DNA of 64,000 nucleotides from CAZGAQ01 sp964523405 (lineage in GTDB: Bacteria > Planctomycetota > Phycisphaerae > UBA1845 > Fen-1342): NCBI GenBank assembly GCA_964523405.1, contig CAZGAQ010000016.1, positions 1 through 64,000 of the forward strand. The letters are read 5' to 3'. This document shows positions 8,472 to 16,702 of the stretch, in pieces (position 1 is the first letter of the stretch; each line of letters begins with the position of its first letter). Position numbers and translations under genes: made by a program. The notes beneath the pieces were generated by a model. That model worked only from the letters and a program-made list of their open reading frames with translations, searched no databases and was not told the origin of the DNA.

Positions 8472-10307
8472 GTGCTTAAAGTGCCGCGTGCCGGTGAAGA
8501 TCATCGCCACGCCGCGCTCGTCGCAGGCCTCGATGGTGTCCTCGTCGCGCTTGCCGCCGCCGGGTTGGATCAGGGCGGTGATGCCGGCGTCCATCAGCAC
8601 GTCGGGGCCGTCACGGAAGGGGAAGAAGGCGTCCGAGGCCGCGACCGCCCCGGCCAATTGCTCCGCATGGCCGTTCTCGCGGGCCAGCCAGGTGGCGATG
8701 CGGCAGCTCATGACGCGGCTCATCTGCCCGGCGCCGTTGCCGAGTAGGGCGCCGTCGCGGCAGATCGTAATCGCGTTGCTCTTGGTGTGCTTGCAGACCA
8801 GCCAGGCGAGGCGGAGGTCGTCCATCTCCTGCTGCGTTGGGCGGCGCTGGGTGACGACACGCCACTGGTCCTCGTTGAGACCGACGAGGTCGCGGCTCTG
8901 AATGAGCATGCCGCCGGAGATGCGCTTGTAGTCCATCGCCTCCGGATTGGGCTCCATGGACATATCGCCGACCGTGAGCAGACGCACACGTCGGCCCCAG
9001 TCCTTCTTCGGGACGGGGGGCGTGCCGGCCGCACCCAGCACGGGCTCGTGCGCCTCGGGTTTGGCGCGAGACGCATCATACGTCCCGCGGATGACGGCGA
9101 TGGCGTCGGAGGTGAAGTGGGGGGCGATCCACACCTCGACGAAGAAGCCGCCCGGGGCAAAGGAAGCCCCAGCGTCCTTCAGCGGTTTGCCCCAGCGGGC
9201 GTAGGTTTCGAGCACGGCCGCCGCGAAACCAGCGTCGACGGGGAAGTTCACGGCCAGGATGCCACCCATGGCGGCGTTGGGGTCGCCGAGGTACGCGCGG
9301 CGGTAGGCTTCGACCTGCGCGGTGCGGGCCATCCCAGGGCCGGGAGCGTCCGGTACCACGACCGCGGAGCCGCACGCGTTCGTGTGCTTGATGAAACAGA
9401 CGGCCGGACGAGACAGCACCGGCGGGATACTCAGGTTCGCCCGCGTGAGCTCCGCGCACAGTTCGTACGCCGCGCTGGCATCGAGGTAGTTGTTGAACGA
9501 CAACTCGACTTCGGCGTCCAGATTCAGGCCCCAGTTGGCCCAAGGCAATGGACGCGGCAACCAGGTGTGCAGGGCGTGGCCGGGGCGGGGTTCCGGTTGC
9601 GGGCCTTCCTGCGGGGCGGTGACGCGGCCGGTCTGATGCGGATTCTCGCCGTAGCGCAGCTCGCTGAGAACCTGCAGGTGCAAAGCGTGGCGGCCGTGCT
9701 TCGATAGCCACGCGCTGACGCAGGCGTCATACCGGCTGGTGGTGCTGAACGCGAACACTGCATAGTCGCGGCGCACCTTGGCCCAGCCCTCGTCGGAGAG
9801 GCCGCCTTCCGGATCGCGGAGCCACGTCAGCACATTGTGCCAGTCTCGGCGGTCGCTAAGGACAAGCACATGGCGGTGGTTCTTCGCGGCCGCACGCAGG
9901 AGGCACGGGCCGCCGATGTCGATCATCTCGATGGCTTGCTCGAACGTGCAGTCGGGGCGGGCGATGGTCTGCTCGAAGGGGTACAGGCTGACGACGACCA
10001 TGTCGATCGGCTGGATGCCCTGCGCGGCGAGCTGGCGCATGTGCTCGGGGTTGTCGCGGTCGGCCAGGATGCCGGCGTGGATGCGCGGGTGCAGGGTCTT
10101 CACGCGGCCGTCCATCATCTCGGGGAAGCCGGTGACGGTCTCCACGAGCGTGACGGGAATGCCGGCGTCCTGCAGGGCTTTGGCGGTGCCGCCGGTGGAG
10201 AGAATCTCGATCGCGAACTCGTCGACCAGCGCGCGGGCGAAATCCACGAGCCCGGTCTTGTCGAATACGCTGATTAACGCCCGTCGAATCTTCGCGGCCT
10301 CGCTCAT
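8469..10307 (-). CDS. purH: Bifunctional AICAR formyltransferase / IMP cyclohydrolase
   Basis: 612 residues; performs the last two steps of IMP synthesis. The ATG at 10307 has GAGGAG 5 nt upstream; the frame is open further but unrelated. The N-terminal MGS-like cyclohydrolase domain is clear (ALISVFDKTGL, ILSTGGTAKAL, DGRVKTLHPRIHAGIL). The formyltransferase domain runs from RYGENPHQ (about 218) through the catalytic KHTNACG (about 305), SNAITIC and SDAFFPFRDG to IQPGGGKRDE and the canonical C-terminus. It is about 80 residues longer than the usual 530, with insertions around 225-300 and 315-420. It is not in a pur operon. Its stop codon is the first triplet of REP-like element A. Confidence 0.97.
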   Translation of the reverse strand: MSEAAKIRRALISVFDKTGLVDFARALVDEFAIEILSTGGTAKALQDAGIPVTLVETVTGFPEMMDGRVKTLHPRIHAGILADRDNPEHMRQLAAQGIQPIDMVVVSLYPFEQTIARPDCTFEQAIEMIDIGGPCLLRAAAKNHRHVLVLSDRRDWHNVLTWLRDPEGGLSDEGWAKVRRDYAVFAFSTTSRYDACVSAWLSKHGRHALHLQVLSELRYGENPHQTGRVTAPQEGPQPEPRPGHALHTWLPRPLPWANWGLNLDAEVELSFNNYLDASAAYELCAELTRANLSIPPVLSRPAVCFIKHTNACGSAVVVPDAPGPGMARTAQVEAYRRAYLGDPNAAMGGILAVNFPVDAGFAAAVLETYARWGKPLKDAGASFAPGGFFVEVWIAPHFTSDAIAVIRGTYDASRAKPEAHEPVLGAAGTPPVPKKDWGRRVRLLTVGDMSMEPNPEAMDYKRISGGMLIQSRDLVGLNEDQWRVVTQRRPTQQEMDDLRLAWLVCKHTKSNAITICRDGALLGNGAGQMSRVMSCRIATWLARENGHAEQLAGAVAASDAFFPFRDGPDVLMDAGITALIQPGGGKRDEDTIEACDERGVAMIFTGTRHFKH

Positions 10308-10385
10308 GCACGCTCCTCGGTTGGCGGGTCGTTTTGTGAGCCGGCGCCCTCCGGCAAGCACCGCACTCTCGCGGCCCAAATGAAA

Positions 10386-10411
10386 CGGCACCGGCCAGTG
10401 CACCGGTGCCG
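10386..10411 (-). terminator. Terminator-like hairpin after the propeller gene
   Basis: CGGCACCGG (10386-10394) pairs with CCGGTGCCG (10403-10411), a 9-bp stem with an 8-nt loop. On the minus strand it is followed by a short T-rich stretch (GTTTCATTT). It lies about 60 nt beyond the stop of the beta-propeller gene and upstream of purH. Confidence 0.6.
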
Positions 10412-10467
10412 CGAATGTCGGTTTGGCGTTCGCAGCGGAGGACCGACGCGACGCGCTCGCCCGGACG

Positions 10468-11757
10468 CTACGGCTTCTCGTTGCCGCTCTCGCCCTTCTC
10501 GTAGCCCTTCGAGATCTTCGACTTGCCGCCGGCGGGCGGCCCCGACCGCCGTGACTTGAGGTAGTCCTCGACGGCCGTGCTGGGTTTCGAGGTCGGTTGC
10601 GACGTGGCGGCCTCTTCGCTGCCGGTCTGGGCCGGGCGCAGGGCCTTGAGCACGTCGTCCTGCCGCAGGAAGGGCACGCTGGTCGGGCGGGCGCAGAAGA
10701 GCCGGCCATCCGGGGAAACGAGGAAGAGCGTCGCGTCCTTGGCGGGGATGCCGAGCGTGAGGCCGTTGCCCGGGATCGTGTACGCCACTTGGCCGTCCTT
10801 GCTGCGCACGACCAGCAGATCACCGCTCGTGGACAGCACGTATACGAACTGGCTGTCGGTCGTGAGGGCCTGGCGGCCTTCCGGGAGCTTCCAGCGGACG
10901 CGCTCGTCGATGTCACCCGTCACCGCGGTCGTGACGGCGGCCAAGCCCTCGGCGGCGCAGTACTGATAGGCCGTATCGGCGGTGACCAGCGGGGGCTGAT
11001 AGAGGGGGCCGGCGAAGCGCACGCGCCAGCGGGTCTGGCCGTAACCGAGGTCGAAGAGATACAGCGACTGGTCGCGGCTGGCGACATAGACGCCGGATTC
11101 GTCCGCGACGACGTCGGCGGTGATGGAGCCGACGGTGCTGGCTTCCCAGAAGAAGGCCTTGTTGGTGCGGGTGGCGGCGTAGAGGTGGCCGCGTTCGGTG
11201 GCGACGAGGACGCGCTCGCCGAAGAGGACGGGGTTGGCCTGGATGGGGTCGCCGACGAAGAGGCGCCAGTCGAGCATGTGCGAGGCGAGGCTGAAGGCAT
11301 AGAGGCGGGCGTCGAGGCCGGCGATGTAGAAGCGTTGGTCGTCGGCGACGGCACCGGAGCTGGCGGGGAAGCGGAGCTGGCGGCGGGCGCGGGGTTCGCC
11401 GGTTTTGCGGTCGTAAATCTGGAAATCGACTGGGGTTACAAAGATGACGTCCTCGCCGGCATGGGCGGGGAGGCGGACGTGGTAGCCGGAACGGGTGATG
11501 GGGCGCGTCCAGCGCAGCACGCCCGTGAGGGCGTCAATGCAGAAGACGTACCCATCGTTGGTGCCCAGGTAGAGCGTATCGTCGACGAGGTACAAGTCCC
11601 GGAGCTGCTGGTCGGTCTCCAGGGGCACCTGGAGCTGCCAGAACTTGACCAGTCCGGCTTCGTGGAGGGCGTCGGCATCGAGGAAGTCCGCCGCGGCGAG
11701 GGCCGCCGGGCACAGCAGCGCGAGGCAGGTCAGTACAGAAAGGCGGCGGCGCGTCAT
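10468..11757 (-). CDS. Exported PQQ-like beta-propeller repeat protein
   Basis: 429 residues. A signal peptide (LSVLTCLALLCPAALAAA) indicates export. Residues about 40-360 contain repeated WD/PQQ-type blades, recognisable by phrases such as LYLGTNDGYVFCIDALTG, LYAATRTNKAFFWEAS and VYVASRDQSLYLFDLGYG, as in PQQ_2 / BamB-like propellers. No catalytic site is evident, so a scaffold or binding role in the periplasm is likely. The last 60 residues are Ser/Thr/Pro/Gly/Lys-rich and look disordered (TSQPTSKPSTAVED). The gene is divergent from the OmpA-like gene across about 250 nt. A weak ribosome site precedes the ATG at 11757. Confidence 0.87.
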   Translation of the reverse strand: MTRRRLSVLTCLALLCPAALAAADFLDADALHEAGLVKFWQLQVPLETDQQLRDLYLVDDTLYLGTNDGYVFCIDALTGVLRWTRPITRSGYHVRLPAHAGEDVIFVTPVDFQIYDRKTGEPRARRQLRFPASSGAVADDQRFYIAGLDARLYAFSLASHMLDWRLFVGDPIQANPVLFGERVLVATERGHLYAATRTNKAFFWEASTVGSITADVVADESGVYVASRDQSLYLFDLGYGQTRWRVRFAGPLYQPPLVTADTAYQYCAAEGLAAVTTAVTGDIDERVRWKLPEGRQALTTDSQFVYVLSTSGDLLVVRSKDGQVAYTIPGNGLTLGIPAKDATLFLVSPDGRLFCARPTSVPFLRQDDVLKALRPAQTGSEEAATSQPTSKPSTAVEDYLKSRRSGPPAGGKSKISKGYEKGESGNEKP

Positions 11758-11886
11758 GTTTTCGGTTCCCGTATACTCCGTCGGCGCGCCGGCGACCCGG
11801 GCACAGGCAGACCCGCAGCCGCCGCGCGGCGGATGATGGCAGAGTAGTCGGGACGGCGGATTCCGTCAACGGCGGGGGTGCGCGGC

Positions 11887-11915
11887 TTGCAAGTGCGGCG
11901 GCGGCGTCCTATTCT
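11887..11915 (+). promoter_or_regulatory. Sigma70-type promoter for the OmpA-like gene
   Basis: -35 TTGCAA (11887-11892), a 17-nt spacer and -10 TATTCT (11910-11915). The predicted start is near 11922, giving a leader of about 90 nt before the ATG at 12012. Confidence 0.6.
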
Positions 11916-12011
11916 GCACGCCGCACGGGCGGGCGAGCGCGGCGCCCGGCTGCGAGCGGAAGCGAGAGGCATGGTGGCCTGAGCAATAGCTGCGTGAAAA
12001 GGAGATCACCG

Positions 12012-12821
12012 ATGAGGATGGCGCGGCAGGCGTTTGTCGCACTTGGCGGGTTGGCGGTGGCATTGGCGGCGGCAACGGGGTGCGGCCCCAATCCGACTCA
12101 GATGCAGTTGGAGCAGCTCCAGAAACGGAACCAGGAGCTGGAGCAGGAAAACACCGAGCTGCGCGCCAAAGTGGCGCGGCTGACAGCGGAGCGCGATCAG
12201 GCGCTGGCGCAGTTGCGGCAGGCGCGGCAGATGATCCAGGACCTGCAGAATCAGCTCAATCAGGCGCCGGTGGAGACCGGTCCGAAGGGTTGGGAGACGT
12301 CCGGGCCGTACGCGTGGGTGAGCGTCGGGACGGACTTCCTGTTCGACTCCGGCAAGGCGACGCTCAAAACCGAAGCGCGCGCGAAGCTGCAGGAGATCGT
12401 CAGCACGATCCAGACGCGTCCGGAGTTTGCGGACAAATTCGTCTGGGTGCTGGGTCACACCGACACGGATCCGATCCGCCAGACGAAGAACCTGTGGCAG
12501 GACAACCTCGATCTGAGCTGCAACCGCGCGATGACGGTCTACCGCGAACTGATGGCAATGGGCATTCGCCCCGAGCGCATGATCGCTGGCGGGCAGGGCG
12601 AGTACTTCAAGCGCGTCGGCAATGACACGAAGGCGGGCAAGGCGCAGAATCGCCGCGTCGAGATCATCGTGGTTCCGCCGCGTGCGGCGGTCGGTACGCC
12701 GGCCGGCGAGACGCCCGTGGAACCGGTGACTTCGGAGCGCGTCCGGCCGATGACGCCCGCGGCGGAGCCGACGACCACGCCGCCCGCGGCGGATGGTTCG
12801 CTGGTGCCGATGACGAACTAA
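12012..12821 (+). CDS. OmpA/Pal-type peptidoglycan-associated lipoprotein with coiled coil
   Basis: 269 residues from the ATG at 12012, which has AAAAGGAG 7 nt upstream (an in-frame GTG at 11994 precedes the ribosome site and is rejected). A signal peptide ends in a lipobox-like ATGC. Residues about 30-90 are a strong coiled coil (LEQLQKRNQELEQENTEL onward). Residues about 100-225 are an OmpA_C domain: FDSGKATLK, the GHTDTDP motif, NLDLSCNRAM and AQNRRVEIIV, which in this family bind diaminopimelate in peptidoglycan. The tail is Pro/Thr-rich. This suggests an envelope tether between membrane and cell wall. It is monocistronic, with promoter and 3' hairpin both visible. Confidence 0.93.
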   Translation: MRMARQAFVALGGLAVALAAATGCGPNPTQMQLEQLQKRNQELEQENTELRAKVARLTAERDQALAQLRQARQMIQDLQNQLNQAPVETGPKGWETSGPYAWVSVGTDFLFDSGKATLKTEARAKLQEIVSTIQTRPEFADKFVWVLGHTDTDPIRQTKNLWQDNLDLSCNRAMTVYRELMAMGIRPERMIAGGQGEYFKRVGNDTKAGKAQNRRVEIIVVPPRAAVGTPAGETPVEPVTSERVRPMTPAAEPTTTPPAADGSLVPMTN

Positions 12822-12857
12822 CCAGCGGCGCAGGCCGCGAGGTTCAGACAGAACGCG

Positions 12858-12888
12858 ACACGGCCAGACCCGCATGGTCTGGCCGTGT
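12858..12888 (+). terminator. Terminator-like hairpin after the OmpA-like gene
   Basis: A 13-bp perfect stem (ACACGGCCAGACC at 12858-12870 with GGTCTGGCCGTGT at 12876-12888) and a 5-nt loop sit about 35 nt after the stop. There is no T-run, only GCGTTGGGG, so termination may be Rho-assisted. Confidence 0.65.
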
Positions 12889-13027
12889 GCGTTGGGGTGC
12901 TCGCGTGCCGGGCGGTGCGGTACGTCGGGCGCGGCCGGAGCCGATGCGGTGCGCCGGCGTTATCATGGACCCGCGTGCGCGACCCGGAGCGTGGAGCCGC
13001 ACCCGACCGCGAACGAGAGGTGCCACG

Positions 13028-13747
13028 ATGGACATCCTGCCGGCCATCGACCTGCTTGGGGGCAGTTGTGTGCGTTTGGTCCAGGGGCGCTACGACCGGG
13101 TGATCGACTATCAGAGCGAGCCGGTCGCGGTGGCGCGACGGTTTCGCGACGCGGGGGCGACGTGGCTGCACATCATCGATCTGGACGGGGCCCGCAACGG
13201 GCGCATCGAGAACCTCACGGTGCTGCGCGAGATTGTGCGGCAGACGGGGGCCCGCGTGCAGTTCGGGGGCGGTGTGCGCGATGAGGCGGCCGTGCAAGCG
13301 GCGTTGGAGGCGGGGGCTGAGCGGGTGATCATCGGAACGCGGGCGCTGACGGATTGGGACTGGTTCGCGGCGCTGGTGCAGCGCCCGCAGTACGCAGGCA
13401 AGATCGCCCTGGGGCTCGACGCGCGGCTGGGGCGGCTCGCGGTGCAAGGCTGGACGCGGGACGCGAACTGCACGGCGCTCGATGTGGCGTGCGATGCGGG
13501 GGGCTGGCCGCTGGCGGCGATTGTCTATACGGACATCGGGCGTGACGGGTTGCTCCTGGGGCCGAACATCAAGGCGGTCGAGCTGATGACGGGGACGGCC
13601 GCGGTGCCGGTGATTGCGGCGGGCGGGGTGTCCGACCTGGAGGACGTTCGCCGGCTGGCGCGTCTGAAGCTGGGCGGAATCGTGATCGGGCGCGCGATCT
13701 ACGAGGGCGCGGTGGACCTCGCGGCGGCATTGGCCGTCGTGGTGTAG
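13028..13747 (+). CDS. hisA: Phosphoribosylformimino-5-aminoimidazole carboxamide ribotide isomerase
   Basis: 239 residues; the fourth step of histidine synthesis, a TIM barrel. The ATG at 13028 (MDILPAIDLLGG) follows GAGAGG; the longer upstream frame is rejected because the family starts here. Visible landmarks are the catalytic Asp in PAIDLLGG, the phosphate-binding VQFGGGVRD, the second catalytic Asp in YTDIGRDG and the IAAGGVSD and GIVIGRAIYEG phosphate loops. The gene stands alone rather than in a his operon, so the pathway genes appear dispersed. Length matches the family. Confidence 0.96.
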   Translation: MDILPAIDLLGGSCVRLVQGRYDRVIDYQSEPVAVARRFRDAGATWLHIIDLDGARNGRIENLTVLREIVRQTGARVQFGGGVRDEAAVQAALEAGAERVIIGTRALTDWDWFAALVQRPQYAGKIALGLDARLGRLAVQGWTRDANCTALDVACDAGGWPLAAIVYTDIGRDGLLLGPNIKAVELMTGTAAVPVIAAGGVSDLEDVRRLARLKLGGIVIGRAIYEGAVDLAAALAVVV

Positions 13748-13799
13748 CCACTGCTCAAGGCGATTCGCGGCGCGATGCGCTGCGGTGCAGCGTGGCCCT

Positions 13800-13848
13800 C
13801 GTCAGGCATCCCGCCCAGCCGTTCGGGGCCGGTGGAGGCCTGACGCTA
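13800..13848 (-). repeat. REP-like palindromic element B (3' end of the HTH gene)
   Basis: The stem GCCTGACG (13838-13845) pairs with CGTCAGGC (13800-13807) around an enlarged 30-nt loop. The foot on the minus strand reads ATAG instead of GTAG, and its TAG (13846-13848) is the stop codon of the HTH gene. The stem is identical to elements A and C. Confidence 0.6.
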
Positions 13849-14124
13849 TTCGGCGGGGGGGCTCGCCTGGCCCGTCGCGGGGAGCGTCTCGACGCCGCAC
13901 ACGCTGGCAAGAGCGGTGAGCTGCATCTGCCGCAGGGCGGGACCAGTCAGGCCGCCCATGCGGCCGAGAACATAGGCGCGGCAGACGCGGACATGGAAAA
14001 GGGGCTGGCCGGTCGGTCCGCCGACGCGGAGCAACTCGCGTTGCTGGCGCAGCCACGAAATGGAGCGGCGGAACCACTTGGCGGCTTCCTGGGGGGTCAT
14101 GAGTTCCTGAGCGAAATCGAGCAT
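13846..14124 (-). CDS. Small excisionase/MerR-like helix-turn-helix protein
   Basis: 92 residues. The ATG at 14124 has GGGAGG 5 nt upstream; the frame extends further upstream but without a ribosome site. Residues about 9-55 match the winged-helix excisionase type (HTH_17): LMTPQEAAKWFRRSISWLRQQ followed by the wing PTGQPLFHVRVCRAYVLG. Such proteins bind DNA as transcription factors or recombination directionality factors. The C-terminal 35 residues are not recognisable. No integrase or phage gene is nearby, so a regulatory role is more likely than excision. Its TAG stop is part of REP-like element B. Confidence 0.78.
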   Translation of the reverse strand: MLDFAQELMTPQEAAKWFRRSISWLRQQRELLRVGGPTGQPLFHVRVCRAYVLGRMGGLTGPALRQMQLTALASVCGVETLPATGQASPPAE

Positions 14125-14333
14125 GCGGCCTCCCGCGGGGCGTGTTGTCGGGCCACCAGGGAGTATAGCGGGCGGGCGCGGACAATGCAAGATATTCTAG
14201 AAACAGAGCCGGCCGCCCGGCGCCACCCACGTCCGAGCGGGGTGAAACCCCTACGCCTGGGCAGGCGGAGGTCCCCGATCCAGGGCGGGGCGGCGGGGCG
14301 GCCGGGTGGCAAACCAGCCGCTTGGGGTATGAA

Positions 14334-14810
14334 CTAGGCGCCGCGTTCGAAGCGGACGCGATCGCCGTTGCCCATCTTGATCTCCAGCACGTCCTGCTGA
14401 GCGCCGGCGGACTTGAGTTCGATTTTGGCCGAGCGCCGCGGGATGCCGTTCGGGTGGGTCGCGCCGTGATTGCTCGAGGCCGGGGGCGGGGGGAAGTCGA
14501 GGTAGTCCCCGGTATAGACCCACTTGCCGGTGGCGGTCTCGGCGGGTTCGAGCGGCTTACCGTCCACGGCGCAGATGACGGAGGTGTAGGTGCCATCGGC
14601 GTTGAAGGTCAGTTTCACACGGTGCGTCAGCTCGGTGGGTGAGATCGCGGTTCCTGACGGCCCCTGGCTCTGGGCCCGCGAAGCGCTTTGCAGCCAGGTG
14701 CCGGCGAACTCCGATTTCTGGGCCCCGCCCGATTTGCCGCCGCACCCGCACAGACCGGCCGCCGCGATCAGCACTAGAAAGAACCCGCACCGCCCAGCGT
14801 TGCTCCTCAT
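14334..14810 (-). CDS. Small lipoprotein of unknown function
   Basis: 158 residues. The ATG at 14810 has AAGGAG at ideal spacing. A signal sequence ends in the lipobox LCGC (about residues 20-23), followed by a Gly/Ser linker. Residues about 35-158 look like a small beta-rich domain: FAGTWLQ, LTFNADGTYTS, GKWVYTGDYLDF and a C-terminal LEIKMGNGDRVRFERG. This 'tW ... l.f..dGty' pattern recalls lipocalin-like and TIGR03067-type domains common in planctomycetes, but the match is too weak to name. It is divergent from nuoA across 220 nt. Confidence 0.78.
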   Translation of the reverse strand: MRSNAGRCGFFLVLIAAAGLCGCGGKSGGAQKSEFAGTWLQSASRAQSQGPSGTAISPTELTHRVKLTFNADGTYTSVICAVDGKPLEPAETATGKWVYTGDYLDFPPPPASSNHGATHPNGIPRRSAKIELKSAGAQQDVLEIKMGNGDRVRFERGA

Positions 14811-14988
14811 GGCGCTCTCCTTTTTGATGAGATGACCGTGGATCAAAGCGCCCGGATCGTACCGCGCCGTTTGCGGGGGGCAAAGGGGCCGGTGCCGTTG
14901 GTGCGCCCGCGGCGAACGGGGATGATAGTGGCCGCGGTGTGGAGCCGATGACCGCGCGGCGGTCAATGGACAGGTCGGTGTGTTTTCG

Positions 14989-15017
14989 TTGCGGGGCTGA
15001 CCGAGCGTGCCTACACT
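14989..15017 (+). promoter_or_regulatory. Sigma70-type promoter for the nuo operon
   Basis: -35 TTGCGG (14989-14994), exactly 17 nt, -10 TACACT (15012-15017). The predicted start near 15024 is only about 7 nt before the ATG at 15031, so the transcript would be nearly leaderless. An alternative GTG start at 15007 would lie inside the spacer. Confidence 0.55.
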
Positions 15018-15030
15018 CAGGCACACGGAC

Positions 15031-15477
15031 ATGGAACACGACGCGCTACCCAACCTGGTTGCCGCCAGTGAGTTCACCCCGGTGGGCCTGCTGGTGCTTG
15101 TGGCCACCGGCCTGGCCTTGGTGATCCTGGTGCTCACGCACAGGATCGGCCCGAAACGATCCGGTCCGGTCAAGGATGCGACGTACGAATCGGGTATGGA
15201 GCCGATCGGCGATACGCGCCGGCGCTTCAGCGTGCGGTTCTACCTGATCGCCGTACTTTTCCTGGTCTTTGACGTCGAACTGCTGTTCCTGTATCCGTGG
15301 GCCGTGCTGTTTCCGCGGATGGGGTCCACGCAGGGTGCGGACGCTGCGTGGGCGCAGCAACTGGCGCAGGCCGGCTACTCGCCCCTGTACGTGCTTGCGG
15401 GGGTAGGCGTGTTCTTCGTGCTGCTCCTCGTGGGGCTGGTGTACGAGTGGCGTCGCGGAGTGTTCAAGTGGAACTGA
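15031..15477 (+). CDS. nuoA: NADH-quinone oxidoreductase subunit A
   Basis: 148 residues with three membrane helices (about 14-35, 68-90 and 118-140). NuoA is a small membrane subunit next to the quinone channel of complex I. The conserved segment KDATYESGMEPIGDTRRRF precedes the signature VRFYLIAVLFLVFDVE. The ATG at 15031 is preferred over the GTG at 15007 because the best promoter places transcription start after 15007. No clear Shine-Dalgarno is present, consistent with a near-leaderless message. The last 10 nt overlap nuoB. Confidence 0.93.
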   Translation: MEHDALPNLVAASEFTPVGLLVLVATGLALVILVLTHRIGPKRSGPVKDATYESGMEPIGDTRRRFSVRFYLIAVLFLVFDVELLFLYPWAVLFPRMGSTQGADAAWAQQLAQAGYSPLYVLAGVGVFFVLLLVGLVYEWRRGVFKWN

Positions 15478-16082
15478 AGCGCACCGCCGAAGTCACGGGC
15501 AACGAACTGGGCGGGTCCGAGGTCACCGTCACGCGGCTCGACCATGTGGTGGGGCTCATCCAGAAATACGGCCTTGGCTGGGTGCGGCGGAACAGCTTGT
15601 GGCCCATGCCGTTCGCGACGGCGTGCTGCGGCATCGAGTTGATGGCTACGGGCGCTAGCCGCTACGACATCGCCCGGTTCGGGGCGGAGGCAATGCGGTT
15701 CACGCCGCGGCAGTGCGACTTGTTGATCTGTGCGGGGCGCGTCGTAAACAAGATGCTGCCGGTGTTGCAGAAGATCTACATGCAGATGACGGAGCCGAAG
15801 TGGGTGATCTCGATGGGGGCGTGTGCCTCCACGGGCGGCGTGTTCGACACGTACGCGGTCGTGCAGGGCATCGACCAGTTCCTGCCGGTTGACGTGTACG
15901 TACCGGGTTGTCCGCCGCGGCCCGAGACTCTGCTGGAAGGCGTGATGTTGATTCAACGCATCGTCAGCGCGGGCGGTGCGGCGGATAGTGCGCAGCGCGG
16001 GCGCGGACTGCAACTGCACGTGCAGCCGCCGCGGGTCCCGGCGGAAATGGGGCCCAATCTGGCGGAGGCGATGGCGCGCTAG
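15468..16082 (+). CDS. nuoB: NADH-quinone oxidoreductase subunit B
   Basis: 204 residues. NuoB carries the N2 [4Fe-4S] cluster that hands electrons to quinone. The ligands are Cys53-Cys54 (ATACCGIE), Cys119 (MGACAS) and Cys148 (PGCPPRPE). The GTG at 15468 overlaps the end of nuoA by 10 nt, suggesting translational coupling; the frame is open further upstream inside nuoA, but the family begins here. The C-terminal 30 residues after the conserved core are variable. Confidence 0.95.
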   Translation: MELKRTAEVTGNELGGSEVTVTRLDHVVGLIQKYGLGWVRRNSLWPMPFATACCGIELMATGASRYDIARFGAEAMRFTPRQCDLLICAGRVVNKMLPVLQKIYMQMTEPKWVISMGACASTGGVFDTYAVVQGIDQFLPVDVYVPGCPPRPETLLEGVMLIQRIVSAGGAADSAQRGRGLQLHVQPPRVPAEMGPNLAEAMAR

Positions 16083-16132
16083 GCGTCACGCCGCAGGACG
16101 GGTCGAGTTTCTTCGAGTTTGGACCGGGAATC

Positions 16133-16666
16133 ATGGCCACGACGGACGCCATCACTGCCCTCACCGAACGCTTCCCCGAACTGGGCTTCGTGGCTCGGCC
16201 GCTTGTGACCTATGCGGATGGGCGTACTTCAGATCAGCTCTGGGTGCGGGTGCCGGCGGGGCGATTGCTCGAAGTGCTGGAGTTTCTGCGCGACGACGCG
16301 CGCACGCGATTCGAGCAGCTTTGCGACGTGACGTGCGTAGACTATCTGGGCTACCCTGGTGCGGATGATCGTTTTGGCGTGATTTATTCACTGCTGAGCG
16401 TGACGCACAACCACCGGCTGTGGGTGAAGGTCTTCGTGAATGATCCGGAGCCGGCGGTGCCGTCGGTGACGCGCCTGTGGCGCGGCGCGGAGTGGCCCGA
16501 GCGCGAGGTGTTCGACCTGTTCGGCATTCGTTTCACGGGGCATCCGGACCTGCGGCGGATTCTGATGCCGCAGAACTTCACGGAGCACCCGCTGCGGAAG
16601 GACTATCCGCTGCGTGGCAAGGGCGAGCGGGAGGATTTCCCCGTCGTGACGCGGGATTCGGCGTAG
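16133..16666 (+). CDS. nuoC: NADH-quinone oxidoreductase subunit C
   Basis: 177 residues; 30-kDa-type peripheral subunit. The signature WPEREVFDLFGI and the following HPDLRRILMP and HPLRKDYPLRG are diagnostic. It is a separate gene, not the NuoCD fusion found in enterobacteria. It sits 50 nt after nuoB and 36 nt before nuoD. The N-terminus starts at the only well-placed ATG. Confidence 0.95.
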   Translation: MATTDAITALTERFPELGFVARPLVTYADGRTSDQLWVRVPAGRLLEVLEFLRDDARTRFEQLCDVTCVDYLGYPGADDRFGVIYSLLSVTHNHRLWVKVFVNDPEPAVPSVTRLWRGAEWPEREVFDLFGIRFTGHPDLRRILMPQNFTEHPLRKDYPLRGKGEREDFPVVTRDSA

Positions 16667-16702
16667 AGTCCGGGCCCCGGCCCGGTCGTTCAGGAGAGTG
16701 CA

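Noticed and set aside
10441..10470. GTAGCGTCC string at the end of the propeller gene as a seventh REP-like copy
   Set aside because: The following bases do not form the palindromic stem, so it is probably a chance match.
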